Assembly (NCBI RefSeq): GCF_900101045.1
Contig: NZ_FNFN01000004.1
Location: forward strand, 434,001-498,000
DNA from: Nocardioides sp. YR527
Lineage (GTDB): Bacteria > Actinomycetota > Actinomycetes > Propionibacteriales > Nocardioidaceae
Direction: 5' to 3'
DNA: 64,000 nucleotides
This document shows positions 25,817 to 35,015 of this stretch, one piece after another; the stretch's first letter is position 1; each line of letters begins with the position of its first letter. Below the pieces are notes generated by a model that was given only the letters and a program-made list of their open reading frames with translations, was not told the origin of the DNA and ran no database searches. Position numbers and translations under genes: made by a program.

Positions 25817-28456
25817 GTGGCCGGCGACGTGCTGCTCCGCGACGGCACCATCGCCCACGTCCGCGATGTCGACGTCAACGACCGCGACGCCCTGATCGCA
25901 CTCCACGAAGGTCTCTCCGACCGTGGGCGCTATCTGCGGTTCTTCCACCTCGGCCGCACCGACGCCTCCCGTTTCGTCGACGACCTGATGTCGGCACTGA
26001 CCGCGGGGGAGGCGGTCGCCGAGGTGGCGATCGTCGAGGACCGAGCCGTCGCCCTCGCCAGCGGACTGGGCGTGCGCGACAGCGAGGCCGAGCTGGCGGT
26101 CGTCGTCGCCGACCGCTACACCGGGCGCGGTCTGGAGACCCTGGTGCTCGAGCACCTGGCGCTGGCCGCGCGTCGGGCCGGCGTCTCCACGTTCGTGGCC
26201 CACGTCCTGGCCCAGGACGCCTCCGCTTTCGACGTCCTGCGGCACTCCGGCTTCGTGCTCGCCTCGACCCCGCACCGCGAGACCGTGGAGGTGCGGATCC
26301 CGGTCTGGCCGATCGAGGGTGTGATCGCAGCGGCGACTGCGCGGGAGATGAGTGCCGACGCCTCCTCCGTCCGGGCGTTGCTGAGGCCACAGTCGGTGGC
26401 GGTGGTCGGAGCCAGCAGGCGGGAGAACCATCCGGGACACCTGGTCGTGCAGAACCTGCTGCAGGCGGGTTTCACCGGGAGCATCTACCCCGTCAACCCG
26501 CACTGCGAGACGGTGCTCGGCCTGGCGTGTGCCTCCTCGGTCCGCGAGATCGCCGAGGTGGTCGACCTGGCAGTGATCGCGGTGCCCACCGTCGAGGTCC
26601 TCGGGGTGGTCCGCGAGTGCGCCCGAAGCGGCGTCCGAGACCTGGTGATCCTCGCCGACGGCTTCGCCGAGTCCGGCCCGGAGGGAGCCAGGTTGCAGGA
26701 CGAGGTGCTGGCCGCGGCCCGGTCCGCGAACATGCGCCTGGTCGGCCCCAACTGTCTGGGCATCGCCAACACCGACCCGGACGTACGCCTGGACGCGACC
26801 TTCTCCGCCACGCCGTTGCACCGCGGCCGGATCGCGATGATGGCCCAGTCGGGTGCCGTCGGCATCGCCGCGCTGCGCCGAGCCGCGGACCTCGGTGTCG
26901 GCCTGTCGTGCTTCATCTCGGCGGGGAACAAGGCCGACGTGAGCGGCAACGACCTGCTCATGTACGCGGCCGAGGACGACGCCACCGAGGTGGTCGCGCT
27001 CTGTCTGGAGTCCTTCGGCAACCCGCGAAAGTTCTCCCGCGTCGCCCGGTTGCTGTCTCGCCGCAAGCCGATCGTCGCGCTGATCGGGGGGAGCGGCGGT
27101 GCCGCGGCCTTCGACGTCGAGGTCGATGCGCTCTTCCGGCAGTGCGGTGTGATCCGCGCCGAGGGGCTGGAGCAGCTGCTGCAGACCTCGAGCGTCCTGG
27201 CCAACCAGCCTCTGCCGCTCGGGGGCCGGGTCGGCATCGTGAGCAACGCCGGCGGTCCCGCGGTCCTGGCTGCCGACGCCTGCCTGGTGGAGGGGCTGCG
27301 TCCGGCGACGTTGAGCGAATCGCTGCTCGCCCGGATCCGGGAGATCGTCCCGGGGGCCCCGTCGGTACAGAACCCGGTCGACCTCGGCTCCGCGGTCACC
27401 TCCGAGGCGTACGCCGAGGTGCTGGCCGCGCTCGGGCACAGCGGCGAGGTGGACATGCTGATCGCCCTGCACACCCCGCTGCCCGCGCTCAGCGACGCCG
27501 GGTTCGAGCGGGCGGTGCGAACGGGGTGCCGGGGACTCGACTCGACCGGGCAGGGACAGCAGGTCCCGGTGGCCACGGTCGCAGTGATGCTCGGGCGCAT
27601 CGGCGCCACCAGGCCGGTCAGCGCAGGTCGACATCGGGTGCCGATGTTCTGGTTCCCCGAGGACGCCGCCCGGGCGCTCGCCCCCATCGCTCGCCATGCC
27701 GAATGGCGGGCCAGGCCACCCGGTCGGCCGGGCTCCGTCGACGGTACGGACCGAGCCGCAGCCAGGGCGGTCGTGCGGCAGGTCCTTGCGGGCTCGCCGA
27801 TCAGCCGGCGGCTCTCACCGGCCGAGGTCGGGCGGCTGTTGGGGGCGTACGGGATCGAGGTGGTGCCGGGCGCACAGGTGGACGGGGTGGACGACGCGGT
27901 CAAGGCTGCCGGTCGGCTGGGCTACCCGGTCGCGCTGAAGCTCGCCGACCCGGACATCGTCCATCGCACCGATCTGGGTGGGGTACGCCTCGACATCACC
28001 GACCCCGACCGTGCTCGTGCGGCGGCCCGCGAGCTGCTGGAGATCTCGACGGAGCGGCCGGGCCTCCTGGTGCAGCGCCAGGTCCGGCCGGGACCCGAGC
28101 TGGTCGTGGGTGTCACCCAGGACCAGGTGTTCGGGCCGCTGGTGATGTGCGGCTACGGCGGGGTGGCGACCGAGCTGATCGGCGACCGGTCCTACCGGCT
28201 GGCGCCGCTGAGCGACACCGATGCCGCCTCGGCGCTCAGGGAGCTGCGGACCGCACCGCTGCTCTTCGGGCACCGGGGCGCCCCTGCTGCCGACGTGGCA
28301 GCCGTGGAGAACCTGTTGCTCAGCATCGGCCGTCTCGCCGACGACCTGCCACAGGTCGCCGAGGTCGAGCTCGATCCCGTCATCGTCCACGAGCGCGGCC
28401 TGTCGATCGTCGATGCGAAGGTCCTGATCACCCCTGGCCACCAGAGCATCGGCTGA
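25817..28456 (+). CDS. GNAT-acyl-CoA synthetase fusion (Pat-type protein acetyltransferase)
   Basis: An 879-residue fusion with GTG start. A GNAT domain occupies about residues 5-165. It is followed by the CoA-binding (SVAVVGASRRENHPG, near 195), CoA-ligase and ATP-grasp domains of ADP-forming acyl-CoA synthetases. GNAT-first order is the actinobacterial form of Pat acetyltransferases, which silence acyl-CoA synthetases by lysine acetylation. The ATP-grasp end looks intact, so an acetate-forming activity is not excluded. Its last ~320 residues are paralogous to the partial gene at the window's left edge. Confidence 0.88.
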   Translation: MAGDVLLRDGTIAHVRDVDVNDRDALIALHEGLSDRGRYLRFFHLGRTDASRFVDDLMSALTAGEAVAEVAIVEDRAVALASGLGVRDSEAELAVVVADRYTGRGLETLVLEHLALAARRAGVSTFVAHVLAQDASAFDVLRHSGFVLASTPHRETVEVRIPVWPIEGVIAAATAREMSADASSVRALLRPQSVAVVGASRRENHPGHLVVQNLLQAGFTGSIYPVNPHCETVLGLACASSVREIAEVVDLAVIAVPTVEVLGVVRECARSGVRDLVILADGFAESGPEGARLQDEVLAAARSANMRLVGPNCLGIANTDPDVRLDATFSATPLHRGRIAMMAQSGAVGIAALRRAADLGVGLSCFISAGNKADVSGNDLLMYAAEDDATEVVALCLESFGNPRKFSRVARLLSRRKPIVALIGGSGGAAAFDVEVDALFRQCGVIRAEGLEQLLQTSSVLANQPLPLGGRVGIVSNAGGPAVLAADACLVEGLRPATLSESLLARIREIVPGAPSVQNPVDLGSAVTSEAYAEVLAALGHSGEVDMLIALHTPLPALSDAGFERAVRTGCRGLDSTGQGQQVPVATVAVMLGRIGATRPVSAGRHRVPMFWFPEDAARALAPIARHAEWRARPPGRPGSVDGTDRAAARAVVRQVLAGSPISRRLSPAEVGRLLGAYGIEVVPGAQVDGVDDAVKAAGRLGYPVALKLADPDIVHRTDLGGVRLDITDPDRARAAARELLEISTERPGLLVQRQVRPGPELVVGVTQDQVFGPLVMCGYGGVATELIGDRSYRLAPLSDTDAASALRELRTAPLLFGHRGAPAADVAAVENLLLSIGRLADDLPQVAEVELDPVIVHERGLSIVDAKVLITPGHQSIG

Positions 28457-28482
28457 GCGGCCGCGACGGTGCCGGTCCTGAA

Positions 28483-28494
28483 CGACCAAAGGCC
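28483..28494 (+). promoter_or_regulatory. Candidate DosR-type box (moderate)
   Basis: CGACCAAAGGCC, 9 of 12 positions, in a longer imperfect dyad; 60 bases before the USP start at 28554. The GACC-AAA-GGCC form is also tolerated in the mycobacterial consensus spacing. Confidence 0.45.
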
Positions 28495-28553
28495 TTCGGT
28501 TCGGGCCGACGGTCCCTGTCCGCCGATCACCGCGCTCCCCGAGTCTTGAAGTC

Positions 28554-29525
28554 ATGAGCGAGAGCAGGGATCTGATCCTGGCAGGGGTCGACGGCACCGA
28601 TGGCGGACTGGCCGCCGCTCGCTACGCCGCCACGGAGGCGGCCCGGGCAGGCATCGCGCTGCACCTGGTCTACGTGGTCGACCCGTACGCACCTCCGCTG
28701 CCGACCTGGCCGCCGGCACCCACGGACCCGGACTCGAGGATGGGCAAGCTGGGGCGATCGATCCTTGCCGAGGCGGAGGACGCCGTCGCGGACAGCGGCG
28801 CGGTCGTGAGCACCTACCTGCTGCTCGGCCGCCCGGCGTCGGTGCTGGTCCAGGCCGCCGCCAAGGCGCGACTGCTCGTGCTCGGTGACCAGCGACGTAA
28901 CACGTTCGACCGGCTCATCACCTCCTCGATCCTCGGCCCGGTCGCGGCTCACTCGGCTGTGCCGATGGTCGTCGTCCCCTCCGCCTGGCGGGGAGACGAC
29001 GGTCCCCGCAACATCGTCGTCGGCGTCCAGGAAGCCACCACCTCCGTCACGCTGGTACGCCGCGGGCTGGAGGTGGCGGCTGCGCGCGGGGCCCGACTAC
29101 GGCTGCTGCACGCCTGGCACTCGTTCGGTGCCTACCAGGACTACCTCACCGTCGGGAGCGAGGAGCAGGCATGGACCGACCGGGCCGAGCGCGAGCTCAG
29201 CGCGGCCCTCGAGGCCGCCCGAAACGCCTCGGACCCGTCCACCGCCCGGGTGGATGCCCGGGTGGAGGTGGTGCACGCGCAGGCGGCGTACGCCCTGGTG
29301 GAGGCGTCCCGGCACGCCGGGCTGCTGATCCTGGGCCGGGGACGGCACCTCCTCGGCCTGGGACAGCTGGGCGGCACCTCCCGGGCGGTGCTTCGGGAGA
29401 GCAGCTGCCCGGTCGAGATCAACACACACGTGGCCCCGGCGTTCGAGGGGGGCGCCGGGGCCGCCGAGGCCACCGAGGGCCTCGGCACGACAGCCGACGA
29501 GCCGGCCCGTTCCGGACGCCCGTGA
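28554..29525 (+). CDS. Universal stress protein, two UspA domains
   Basis: A 323-residue tandem USP. The second domain has the ATP loop GRGRHLLGLGQLGGT; the first is looser (GDQRRNTFDRLITSS). A C-terminal ~30-residue Ala/Gly/Glu-rich tail is disordered by composition. It is followed after 14 bases by the PNPOx-like gene and then another USP, forming a three-gene unit under one box. Confidence 0.9.
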   Translation: MSESRDLILAGVDGTDGGLAAARYAATEAARAGIALHLVYVVDPYAPPLPTWPPAPTDPDSRMGKLGRSILAEAEDAVADSGAVVSTYLLLGRPASVLVQAAAKARLLVLGDQRRNTFDRLITSSILGPVAAHSAVPMVVVPSAWRGDDGPRNIVVGVQEATTSVTLVRRGLEVAAARGARLRLLHAWHSFGAYQDYLTVGSEEQAWTDRAERELSAALEAARNASDPSTARVDARVEVVHAQAAYALVEASRHAGLLILGRGRHLLGLGQLGGTSRAVLRESSCPVEINTHVAPAFEGGAGAAEATEGLGTTADEPARSGRP

Positions 29526-29539
29526 CGAAGGAGCAGAGG

Positions 29540-29956
29540 ATGTACCTGGCAGCACGATGGTTCCCGGGACACCTGACCACGATCGACCGGGACGAATGCC
29601 TGCAGCTGCTGCAGCGCAGCGAGGTCGGACGGGTCGCCTTCAGCGACTCCGAGGGACCGATCGTCCTACCGGTCAACCACGTCATGGTCGGCGAGCGGAT
29701 CGTGTTTCGCACCGCCCCGCGCACGGCCCTCGCGGACCACGTCGGCGCCGGACAGGTCTCGTACCAGATCGACGAGTTCGACTCCTACACCTCCTCGGGC
29801 TGGAGCGTGCTGGCTCGGGGGACCGCGGAGTTCGTCGACGGCGTCTGGCTGGCCGCGCACGACCTCGAGCCGGAGCCGTGGGCCGACGGCCGGCGGACGC
29901 TGTTCGTCTGCATCACCCCCAGCCAGATCACCGGCCGGCGCGTCGTGCCGGTCTGA
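29540..29956 (+). CDS. PNPOx-like flavin/F420-binding split-barrel protein
   Basis: A 138-residue split-barrel protein. The family fold begins at LQLLQRSEVGRVAFSD and continues through ILPVNHVMVGERIVFRTAP and the SGWSVLARGTAEFV strand. Such proteins bind FMN, F420 or haem, and several small members belong to the mycobacterial DosR regulon; cofactor here is unknown. The ATG at 29540 has AAGGAG seven bases upstream. It lies between two USP genes. Confidence 0.85.
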   Translation: MYLAARWFPGHLTTIDRDECLQLLQRSEVGRVAFSDSEGPIVLPVNHVMVGERIVFRTAPRTALADHVGAGQVSYQIDEFDSYTSSGWSVLARGTAEFVDGVWLAAHDLEPEPWADGRRTLFVCITPSQITGRRVVPV

Positions 29957-29973
29957 GGTGTCGAGGAGTCGAG

Positions 29974-30864
29974 ATGACGTACGAAGCCATCATCCCTGTA
30001 GGCGCCGTCCTGGTCGGCGTCGAGAGCTGGCCGGCGGCGGCCGAGAGCGTGTCCTGGGCGGCCGAGCAGGCGTTCCGGGACGGCCGCGATGTGTGTCTGC
30101 TCCATGTGGTGTCCGCGACGACGCTGGACACCCCGCCCGGGTTCCGGGCGGGCGGTCCCTCGGAGCCCGAGCAGGATCATGCGGCGAGCGTGCTGGAGAG
30201 TGTGAGGAACTACGCCGAGCTTCGCCTCGACGAGCTCTCCAGAGCCACGACGTTCGTCGGCCACCGGCGTCCTGCGGTGAGCGTCGTGCTGGAGGTCGGA
30301 TCGGCGGCCCGTGGGCTGGACGAAGCCTCGAGGCACGCGTCGATGCTCGTGCTCGGGTCGCGTGGGAGAGGGACGATCCGCAGCCGCATCCTCGGCTCGG
30401 TCAGCAGGTCCACCGTCAAGGACGCACGGTGTCCGGTGGTCGTGCTGCGTCCGGGTGGGGGAGCCGTGGGCCGGGGTGTGCTCGTCGGTATCGACGGGAC
30501 CGTCGACTCGGCTCCCGCCCTGGAGTTCGGCTTCGCCCAGGCAGCGCTGCGGAACCTGCCGGTCACCGTGCTGTACTGCTACCGCCTCCACGGCGCCGAC
30601 CGTCGCGACGAGTATCGGCTGCTGGCCGCGGAGTGCGTGGCAGGACTTCGAGAGCGCTATCCGGACCTGCATCCACGCCTGCGGGTCGAGTCCGGAAGCC
30701 TGACGCACGCGCTGGCGGAGCAGTCCCAGACCATGCACATGGTCGTGGTCGGCGGGAACGGAGGCGTGGCCAGCCACCTCCTGGACCACGCGCACAGCGT
30801 CGTCGCCGTGGTTCCCTCAGCCCTCTCCCACGCCGATACCTCGCCTCCGGCGACCGCCGTGTGA
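29974..30864 (+). CDS. Universal stress protein, two UspA domains
   Basis: A 296-residue tandem USP. The first domain has a perfect ATP loop, GSRGRGTIRSRILGS; the second (GGNGGVASHLLDHAH) has lost it. GAGGAG lies about five bases before the start. It closes the dormancy cluster and converges on the rubredoxin reductase gene with a 33-base gap. Confidence 0.9.
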   Translation: MTYEAIIPVGAVLVGVESWPAAAESVSWAAEQAFRDGRDVCLLHVVSATTLDTPPGFRAGGPSEPEQDHAASVLESVRNYAELRLDELSRATTFVGHRRPAVSVVLEVGSAARGLDEASRHASMLVLGSRGRGTIRSRILGSVSRSTVKDARCPVVVLRPGGGAVGRGVLVGIDGTVDSAPALEFGFAQAALRNLPVTVLYCYRLHGADRRDEYRLLAAECVAGLRERYPDLHPRLRVESGSLTHALAEQSQTMHMVVVGGNGGVASHLLDHAHSVVAVVPSALSHADTSPPATAV

Positions 30865-30897
30865 GCGCGGGACGACGCCGCGGCGCTCGGTGCGGGC

Positions 30898-32040
30898 TCA
30901 GCGCCGGCCGGCCAGCGCGCGCCGGAGCCTGGCGATCGGGCCTGGGCTGTCGATGCCGACCGCGCCCACCTCGCTGCCGTCTCGCCGGTAGAGGATGAAC
31001 CCGTCCTCGCGCTCCTCCTCCTCGGCCGCCGTGGTCTCGCCGACGACCTGGATCCGGCGACCGTGCCAGGTCGACCAGGCGAACGGGACGGAGGCGAAGA
31101 CATCGCCTGCTCCGGCGGCGTTCGCCCCGGCGACCCGACCCTGCTCGCCGGCAGCGGTCCAGTGCTCGCTGCGCTCGCCGTCGACGCACGCCACGTCACC
31201 CGCGGCCCAGACCCCGGGCGCGCCGGTGGCGAGCCGGCGGTCGCAGAGGACTCCACCGGTACGGTCGTCCAGCGCGACTCCGCTCCCGGCGAGCCACGCG
31301 GTGGCCGGACGGGCGCCGATGCCCAGGACCACGGCATCGGCGGCCAGGGTCTCACCGGTGCTCAGCTCGACCTTCTCGACGCCGCGGTCCGAGGTGCGTA
31401 CGCCGGAGACGGTGGTCCGGGTGAGCAGCCTGACGCCGGCGTCGGCATGCAGCTGCATCAGCCGCGCGGCCCCCAGCGGGCCGACCGCGCGCTCCAGCGG
31501 GCGGCCGCTCGCCTCGACGACGGTGACCTCGATGCCGCGGGCACGGGCGGCCGAGGCGATCTCGGAGCCGATGAACCCGGCCCCGACGACCACCACGTGG
31601 CGCGCACGGGCCAGCGAGACCCGCACGGCCAGTGCGTCGTCGTAGCGACGGAGCACGTGCACGCTGGGCAGCGCGGTCAGCCCCGGCAGGGTCCTCGCGG
31701 TGCTGCCGGTGGCGATCACGAGCGCGTCGTAGCCCAGGTCTCCGGCGCTGGTGGTCACCGTGCGGCGCTCGGTGTCGAGGCCGTGGGCCATCACCCCGGA
31801 GAGGTGCTGCACCCGCAGCTCCTCGAGCACCTCGCTCGAGCGCAGTACCGGCACGCCGGGCTCCTCCTCGCTGGAGAGGGCCGCCTTCGACAGCGGTGGT
31901 CTGTCGTAGGGCGGGTGGGGCTCGTCGCCGACGATCGTGATCGGCCCCGACCAGCCGGCCCCGCGCGCGCCCTCGACGGCGCGGAGTCCGGCCAGCCCGG
32001 CGCCGACGACCAGGAGATGACGGTTCTGGAAGGACGACAT
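30898..32040 (-). CDS. FAD-dependent rubredoxin/ferredoxin reductase
   Basis: A 380-residue reductase with two dinucleotide motifs: VVGAGLAGLRAVEG (FAD, ~10-23) and VVGAGFIGSEIAS (NAD(P)H, ~150). It also has the YDRPPLSK segment, ATGS and GVWAAGDVA motifs of the AlkT/ferredoxin reductase group. It should pass electrons from NAD(P)H to the adjacent ferredoxin and/or to the rubredoxin part of AlkB. It starts two bases after the ferredoxin stop, last gene of the alkane operon. Confidence 0.9.
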   Translation of the reverse strand: MSSFQNRHLLVVGAGLAGLRAVEGARGAGWSGPITIVGDEPHPPYDRPPLSKAALSSEEEPGVPVLRSSEVLEELRVQHLSGVMAHGLDTERRTVTTSAGDLGYDALVIATGSTARTLPGLTALPSVHVLRRYDDALAVRVSLARARHVVVVGAGFIGSEIASAARARGIEVTVVEASGRPLERAVGPLGAARLMQLHADAGVRLLTRTTVSGVRTSDRGVEKVELSTGETLAADAVVLGIGARPATAWLAGSGVALDDRTGGVLCDRRLATGAPGVWAAGDVACVDGERSEHWTAAGEQGRVAGANAAGAGDVFASVPFAWSTWHGRRIQVVGETTAAEEEEREDGFILYRRDGSEVGAVGIDSPGPIARLRRALAGRR

Positions 32041-32042
32041 GC

Positions 32043-32237
32043 TCAGCCCTGGAGCCGGAGGGCGGAGACCGGGCAGGAGTCGACGGCGGCCCGGACGTAC
32101 CCGCGGTCGGACTCGGGCACCTCGTCGACGAGTACCTCGACGAGGCCGTCGTCGCCTATCTGGAAGTAGGTGTCGGCCTGGGTCTCGCACATGCCGATGC
32201 CCTCGCACACCGTCTTGTCCGCTTCGATGACACTCAC
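32043..32237 (-). CDS. [3Fe-4S]-type ferredoxin
   Basis: A 64-residue ferredoxin with GTG start overlapping the AlkB stop by four bases (GTGA). Cysteines lie in CEGIGMC and SCPVSAL; the pattern of three cysteines without the fourth is that of [3Fe-4S] ferredoxins usually serving cytochromes P450. Finding it between an AlkB-rubredoxin fusion and the reductase is unusual because AlkB normally receives electrons through rubredoxin. Confidence 0.88.
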   Translation of the reverse strand: MSVIEADKTVCEGIGMCETQADTYFQIGDDGLVEVLVDEVPESDRGYVRAAVDSCPVSALRLQG

Positions 32238-33646
32238 AGCACGGACTCCTTCAGCGGGACGAAGTCGACCTTCTCGCGTACGCCGCAGTCCGGGCAGCAC
32301 CAGTCGTCGGGGATGTCTCGCCAGGCGGTGCCGGCCGCGAAGCCCTCGAGCTCGTTGCCGACGGCGACCTCGTAGACGTAGCCGCAGCCCGGGCACCGCC
32401 CCGCGGCGACCTCGTCGTCGAAGGTCTGCCGGGTCACGTCGGTCTTCACGGTCTCGTCGTCCGCCGGCTCGGCGGGCGGCGGGAACGCGGCGAGCAGCTT
32501 CTCGAGCCGCGCGGGACGTACGTTGGCCAGCCGTACGTCGCCGTCGAAGTGCGCGACCACGCGCTTGTCCATCACCCGGCGCCACAGCGGCGGGACCAGG
32601 GCCAGCACGATCATCCCGGCGTAGCCGGTCGGCAGTGCCGGGGACTCCCGGTAGTCACGCAGGGTCTGGTAGCGCCGGGTCGGGTTGGCATGGTGGTCGC
32701 TGTGCCGCTGGAGGTGGTAGAGGAGCACGTTGGTGGCGATGTTGTTGGAGTTCCACGAGTGCATCGGCAGCACCCGCTCGTAGCGTCCCGAGGTGGTCTT
32801 CTGCCGCCGCATCCCGTAGTGCTCCAGGTAGTTGACGACCTCCAGCAGGGAGAACCCGATGACCGCCTGGAGGACGAGGTAGGGCAGGATCCCGACGCCC
32901 AGCCAGAGCGTCATGGCGGTCCACAGGGCCACGCTCATCAGCCAGGCGTTGAGGACGTCGTTGCCGAGATGGAACGGGTGGGTGCCCTTGCGCCGGTAGC
33001 GCTTGGCCTCCAGACCCCAGGCGCTCTTCAGCGACCCGAGCACCGTGCGGAACCAGAACCCGTAGAGGTTCTCGCCCATCCGGGAGGAGGCCGGGTCCTC
33101 GGGAGTCGCGACGCGTACGTGGTGGCCGCGGTTGTGCTCGATGTAGAAGTGGCCGTAGAAGCTCTGCGCCAGGGCGATCTTGGACAGCCAGCGCTCGTGG
33201 CTCTCCTTCTTGTGGCCGAGCTCGTGGGCGGTGTTGATGCCGATGCCGCCGATGAACCCGATGGTGAGGGCCAGGCCGATCTTGTTCACGAGCGGCCAGT
33301 CCTGGGTCGCGATCAGGTACATCGCGAAGGCGAACCCGGCGTACTGGATCGGGAGGAACGCGAAGGTGATGTAGCGGTAGTACCTGTCCGCCTCGAGCTC
33401 CTCGATGACGTCGTCGGGCGGGTTGGAGCGGTCCAGGCCCGTCGCGAAGTCGATGGCCGGGACGAGGATGAGGACCACGATCGGACCCGTCCACAGGAAC
33501 ACACCCCAGCCGGTCAGGGCGTAGCCACCGACCGCGATGAAGGCGAAGGAGGGGACCACGAGCCCGAGGAGCCACAGATAGCGCTTCCTGTCCCGCCACC
33601 TCTCGGTGGAGCCCCTGTCGACGGTGCCGCTGGCGTCGAGTGTCAT
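32234..33646 (-). CDS. alkB: Alkane 1-monooxygenase fused to rubredoxin
   Basis: A 470-residue integral-membrane di-iron hydroxylase that oxidises medium- to long-chain n-alkanes at the terminal carbon. Six membrane helices and the histidine boxes HELGHK, EHNRGHH and LQRHSDHH, plus NYLEHYGM, are present. The C-terminal ~60 residues are a rubredoxin with CPGCGYVYE and CCPDCG, linked through an acidic stretch. Fusions of this kind are known in actinobacteria growing on alkanes. CAGGAGG lies six bases before the start. An 18-bp dyad lies ~96-113 bases upstream. Confidence 0.94.
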   Translation of the reverse strand: MTLDASGTVDRGSTERWRDRKRYLWLLGLVVPSFAFIAVGGYALTGWGVFLWTGPIVVLILVPAIDFATGLDRSNPPDDVIEELEADRYYRYITFAFLPIQYAGFAFAMYLIATQDWPLVNKIGLALTIGFIGGIGINTAHELGHKKESHERWLSKIALAQSFYGHFYIEHNRGHHVRVATPEDPASSRMGENLYGFWFRTVLGSLKSAWGLEAKRYRRKGTHPFHLGNDVLNAWLMSVALWTAMTLWLGVGILPYLVLQAVIGFSLLEVVNYLEHYGMRRQKTTSGRYERVLPMHSWNSNNIATNVLLYHLQRHSDHHANPTRRYQTLRDYRESPALPTGYAGMIVLALVPPLWRRVMDKRVVAHFDGDVRLANVRPARLEKLLAAFPPPAEPADDETVKTDVTRQTFDDEVAAGRCPGCGYVYEVAVGNELEGFAAGTAWRDIPDDWCCPDCGVREKVDFVPLKESVL

Positions 33647-33741
33647 CTGCTGCCTCCTGTGAGGTCGGTTACGTCTCCTGTCAGAATGGACGTACGCAGC
33701 AGGGAAGTCTCTGGGCGATCAGGCCGAATCGGTCACGGATA

Positions 33742-33759
33742 ACTGTGCATATTCACAGT
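33742..33759. promoter_or_regulatory. 18-bp perfect dyad upstream of alkB
   Basis: ACTGTG-CATATT-CACAGT: six-base inverted arms with a six-base A/T-rich spacer, with a further CACAGT copy at 33766-33771. It sits between the regulator stop and alkB and is the natural candidate operator for the PucR-type regulator. Confidence 0.55.
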
Positions 33760-33770
33760 CGCCGTCACAG

Positions 33771-34961
33771 TCACGGCCGCAGGAACGCGTCGTGGTAGTC
33801 GAGCGCCAGCAGCAGGTCACCGGCCCGCTCGCGCAGCGGGTGGCCCAAGAGCCCTTCGGCCTGGGTGATGCGGTAGCGGATGGTGTTCTTGTGGATGCCG
33901 AGCCGCTCGGCGAGCCGGTCCGCGGTCTCGGCGGAGGTGAGCACCTCCCGCACGGTCTCACGCAGCCGGTCGTGGTGGGCCTCGGCCAGGCCGCGCAGCG
34001 TCGACCGGGTGAACCGCTCGGCGGCAGCCGGATCGTGCGCGACGAGCACCAGCGCGGCGACGTCGCCGTAGGCGGTCACCGGCTCCTGGCACCCCGGAGC
34101 CAGCGCCACCCGTTGGGCCGCCCGGGCGTCGCGGTGCGCGGCGACGAAGCCGTCGAGGCCGCCTCCGCCGACACCGACGGTGACCCGGACGGCGGTGGGA
34201 TCGATGCCGGTCTCGTCGATGGTGTCGGGCAGCTCGCCCAGGGCGAGCCAGGCCCACACCTCCCGGCCGCCGGGGCGCACCAGGACGGACCGGGGGTGGG
34301 CCGCGCGGCGGGCGACGGCGCTGATCGCGGGCTCGAGCTGCTCGATGGCGTCGGCGGTGAGCGCGTGCGCGACCAGCGCGACATGACCGGGGATCCCGAC
34401 CGGGTGGCCGTCGAGGGCGGCGGACAGCTCGGCGGGTGAGACGCTGCGGTCGCCCAGCGCCTGCGAGACCACCTCGAAGCGGCGGGCGTCGCCACGCTGC
34501 CTGATCCGGTCCGTCTCGGTCTGGTGCAGCAGCACCGACTGCTCGACCGAGGAGCCGAACCACGCGGTCGCCTTCGTCCAGAACCAGACCAGCAGGCCCG
34601 CGCGGTCGAGGTCGCTCGGCGCCTCCTCGACGACCTGCACGGCGAAGTCCCAGCTCGCCTCCTGCGCCCGCTGGTAGATCTTGAGCAGCAGCGGGAGACC
34701 GAGATGGCGCCGCGCGATCTCCAGCGCCACGGTGCGCGCGGTGGGCACCAGCTCGAAGGATCCTTCCGGCTGGGTGAGGCGGTCCAGGAAGGCGTACCAG
34801 TGCTCTTCGACGGCCGCCAGCAGCAGCGGACGGAGATCGGCCAGGTCGACCTCGCCGTCCGCCAGGATCGCGTCGGCTGTCGAGGCCGCCCAGCGGGCCA
34901 CCTCCTCGGGCCGGCGCTGTTCGGCGGCGAACGCCGTCACCCAGGCATCGAGCTCGGTCAT
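33771..34961 (-). CDS. PucR/CdaR-type transcriptional regulator of the alkane operon
   Basis: A 396-residue regulator: a RsbRD-like N-terminal region (~5-150), a GGDEF-like middle (~165-300) and the PucR C-terminal helix-turn-helix (~335-390, RLAERLGIHKNTIRYRITQAE). Regulators of this build adjoin alkB in several actinobacteria and act as activators responding to alkanes or alkanols. It is upstream of alkB on the same strand with a 124-base gap. Confidence 0.88.
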   Translation of the reverse strand: MTELDAWVTAFAAEQRRPEEVARWAASTADAILADGEVDLADLRPLLLAAVEEHWYAFLDRLTQPEGSFELVPTARTVALEIARRHLGLPLLLKIYQRAQEASWDFAVQVVEEAPSDLDRAGLLVWFWTKATAWFGSSVEQSVLLHQTETDRIRQRGDARRFEVVSQALGDRSVSPAELSAALDGHPVGIPGHVALVAHALTADAIEQLEPAISAVARRAAHPRSVLVRPGGREVWAWLALGELPDTIDETGIDPTAVRVTVGVGGGGLDGFVAAHRDARAAQRVALAPGCQEPVTAYGDVAALVLVAHDPAAAERFTRSTLRGLAEAHHDRLRETVREVLTSAETADRLAERLGIHKNTIRYRITQAEGLLGHPLRERAGDLLLALDYHDAFLRP

Positions 34962-35015
34962 CGCCTCCCCCTCTCTCGACGTGCCGGCCCGGGGCAGTTT
35001 ACAAAGCCGCGGGGC

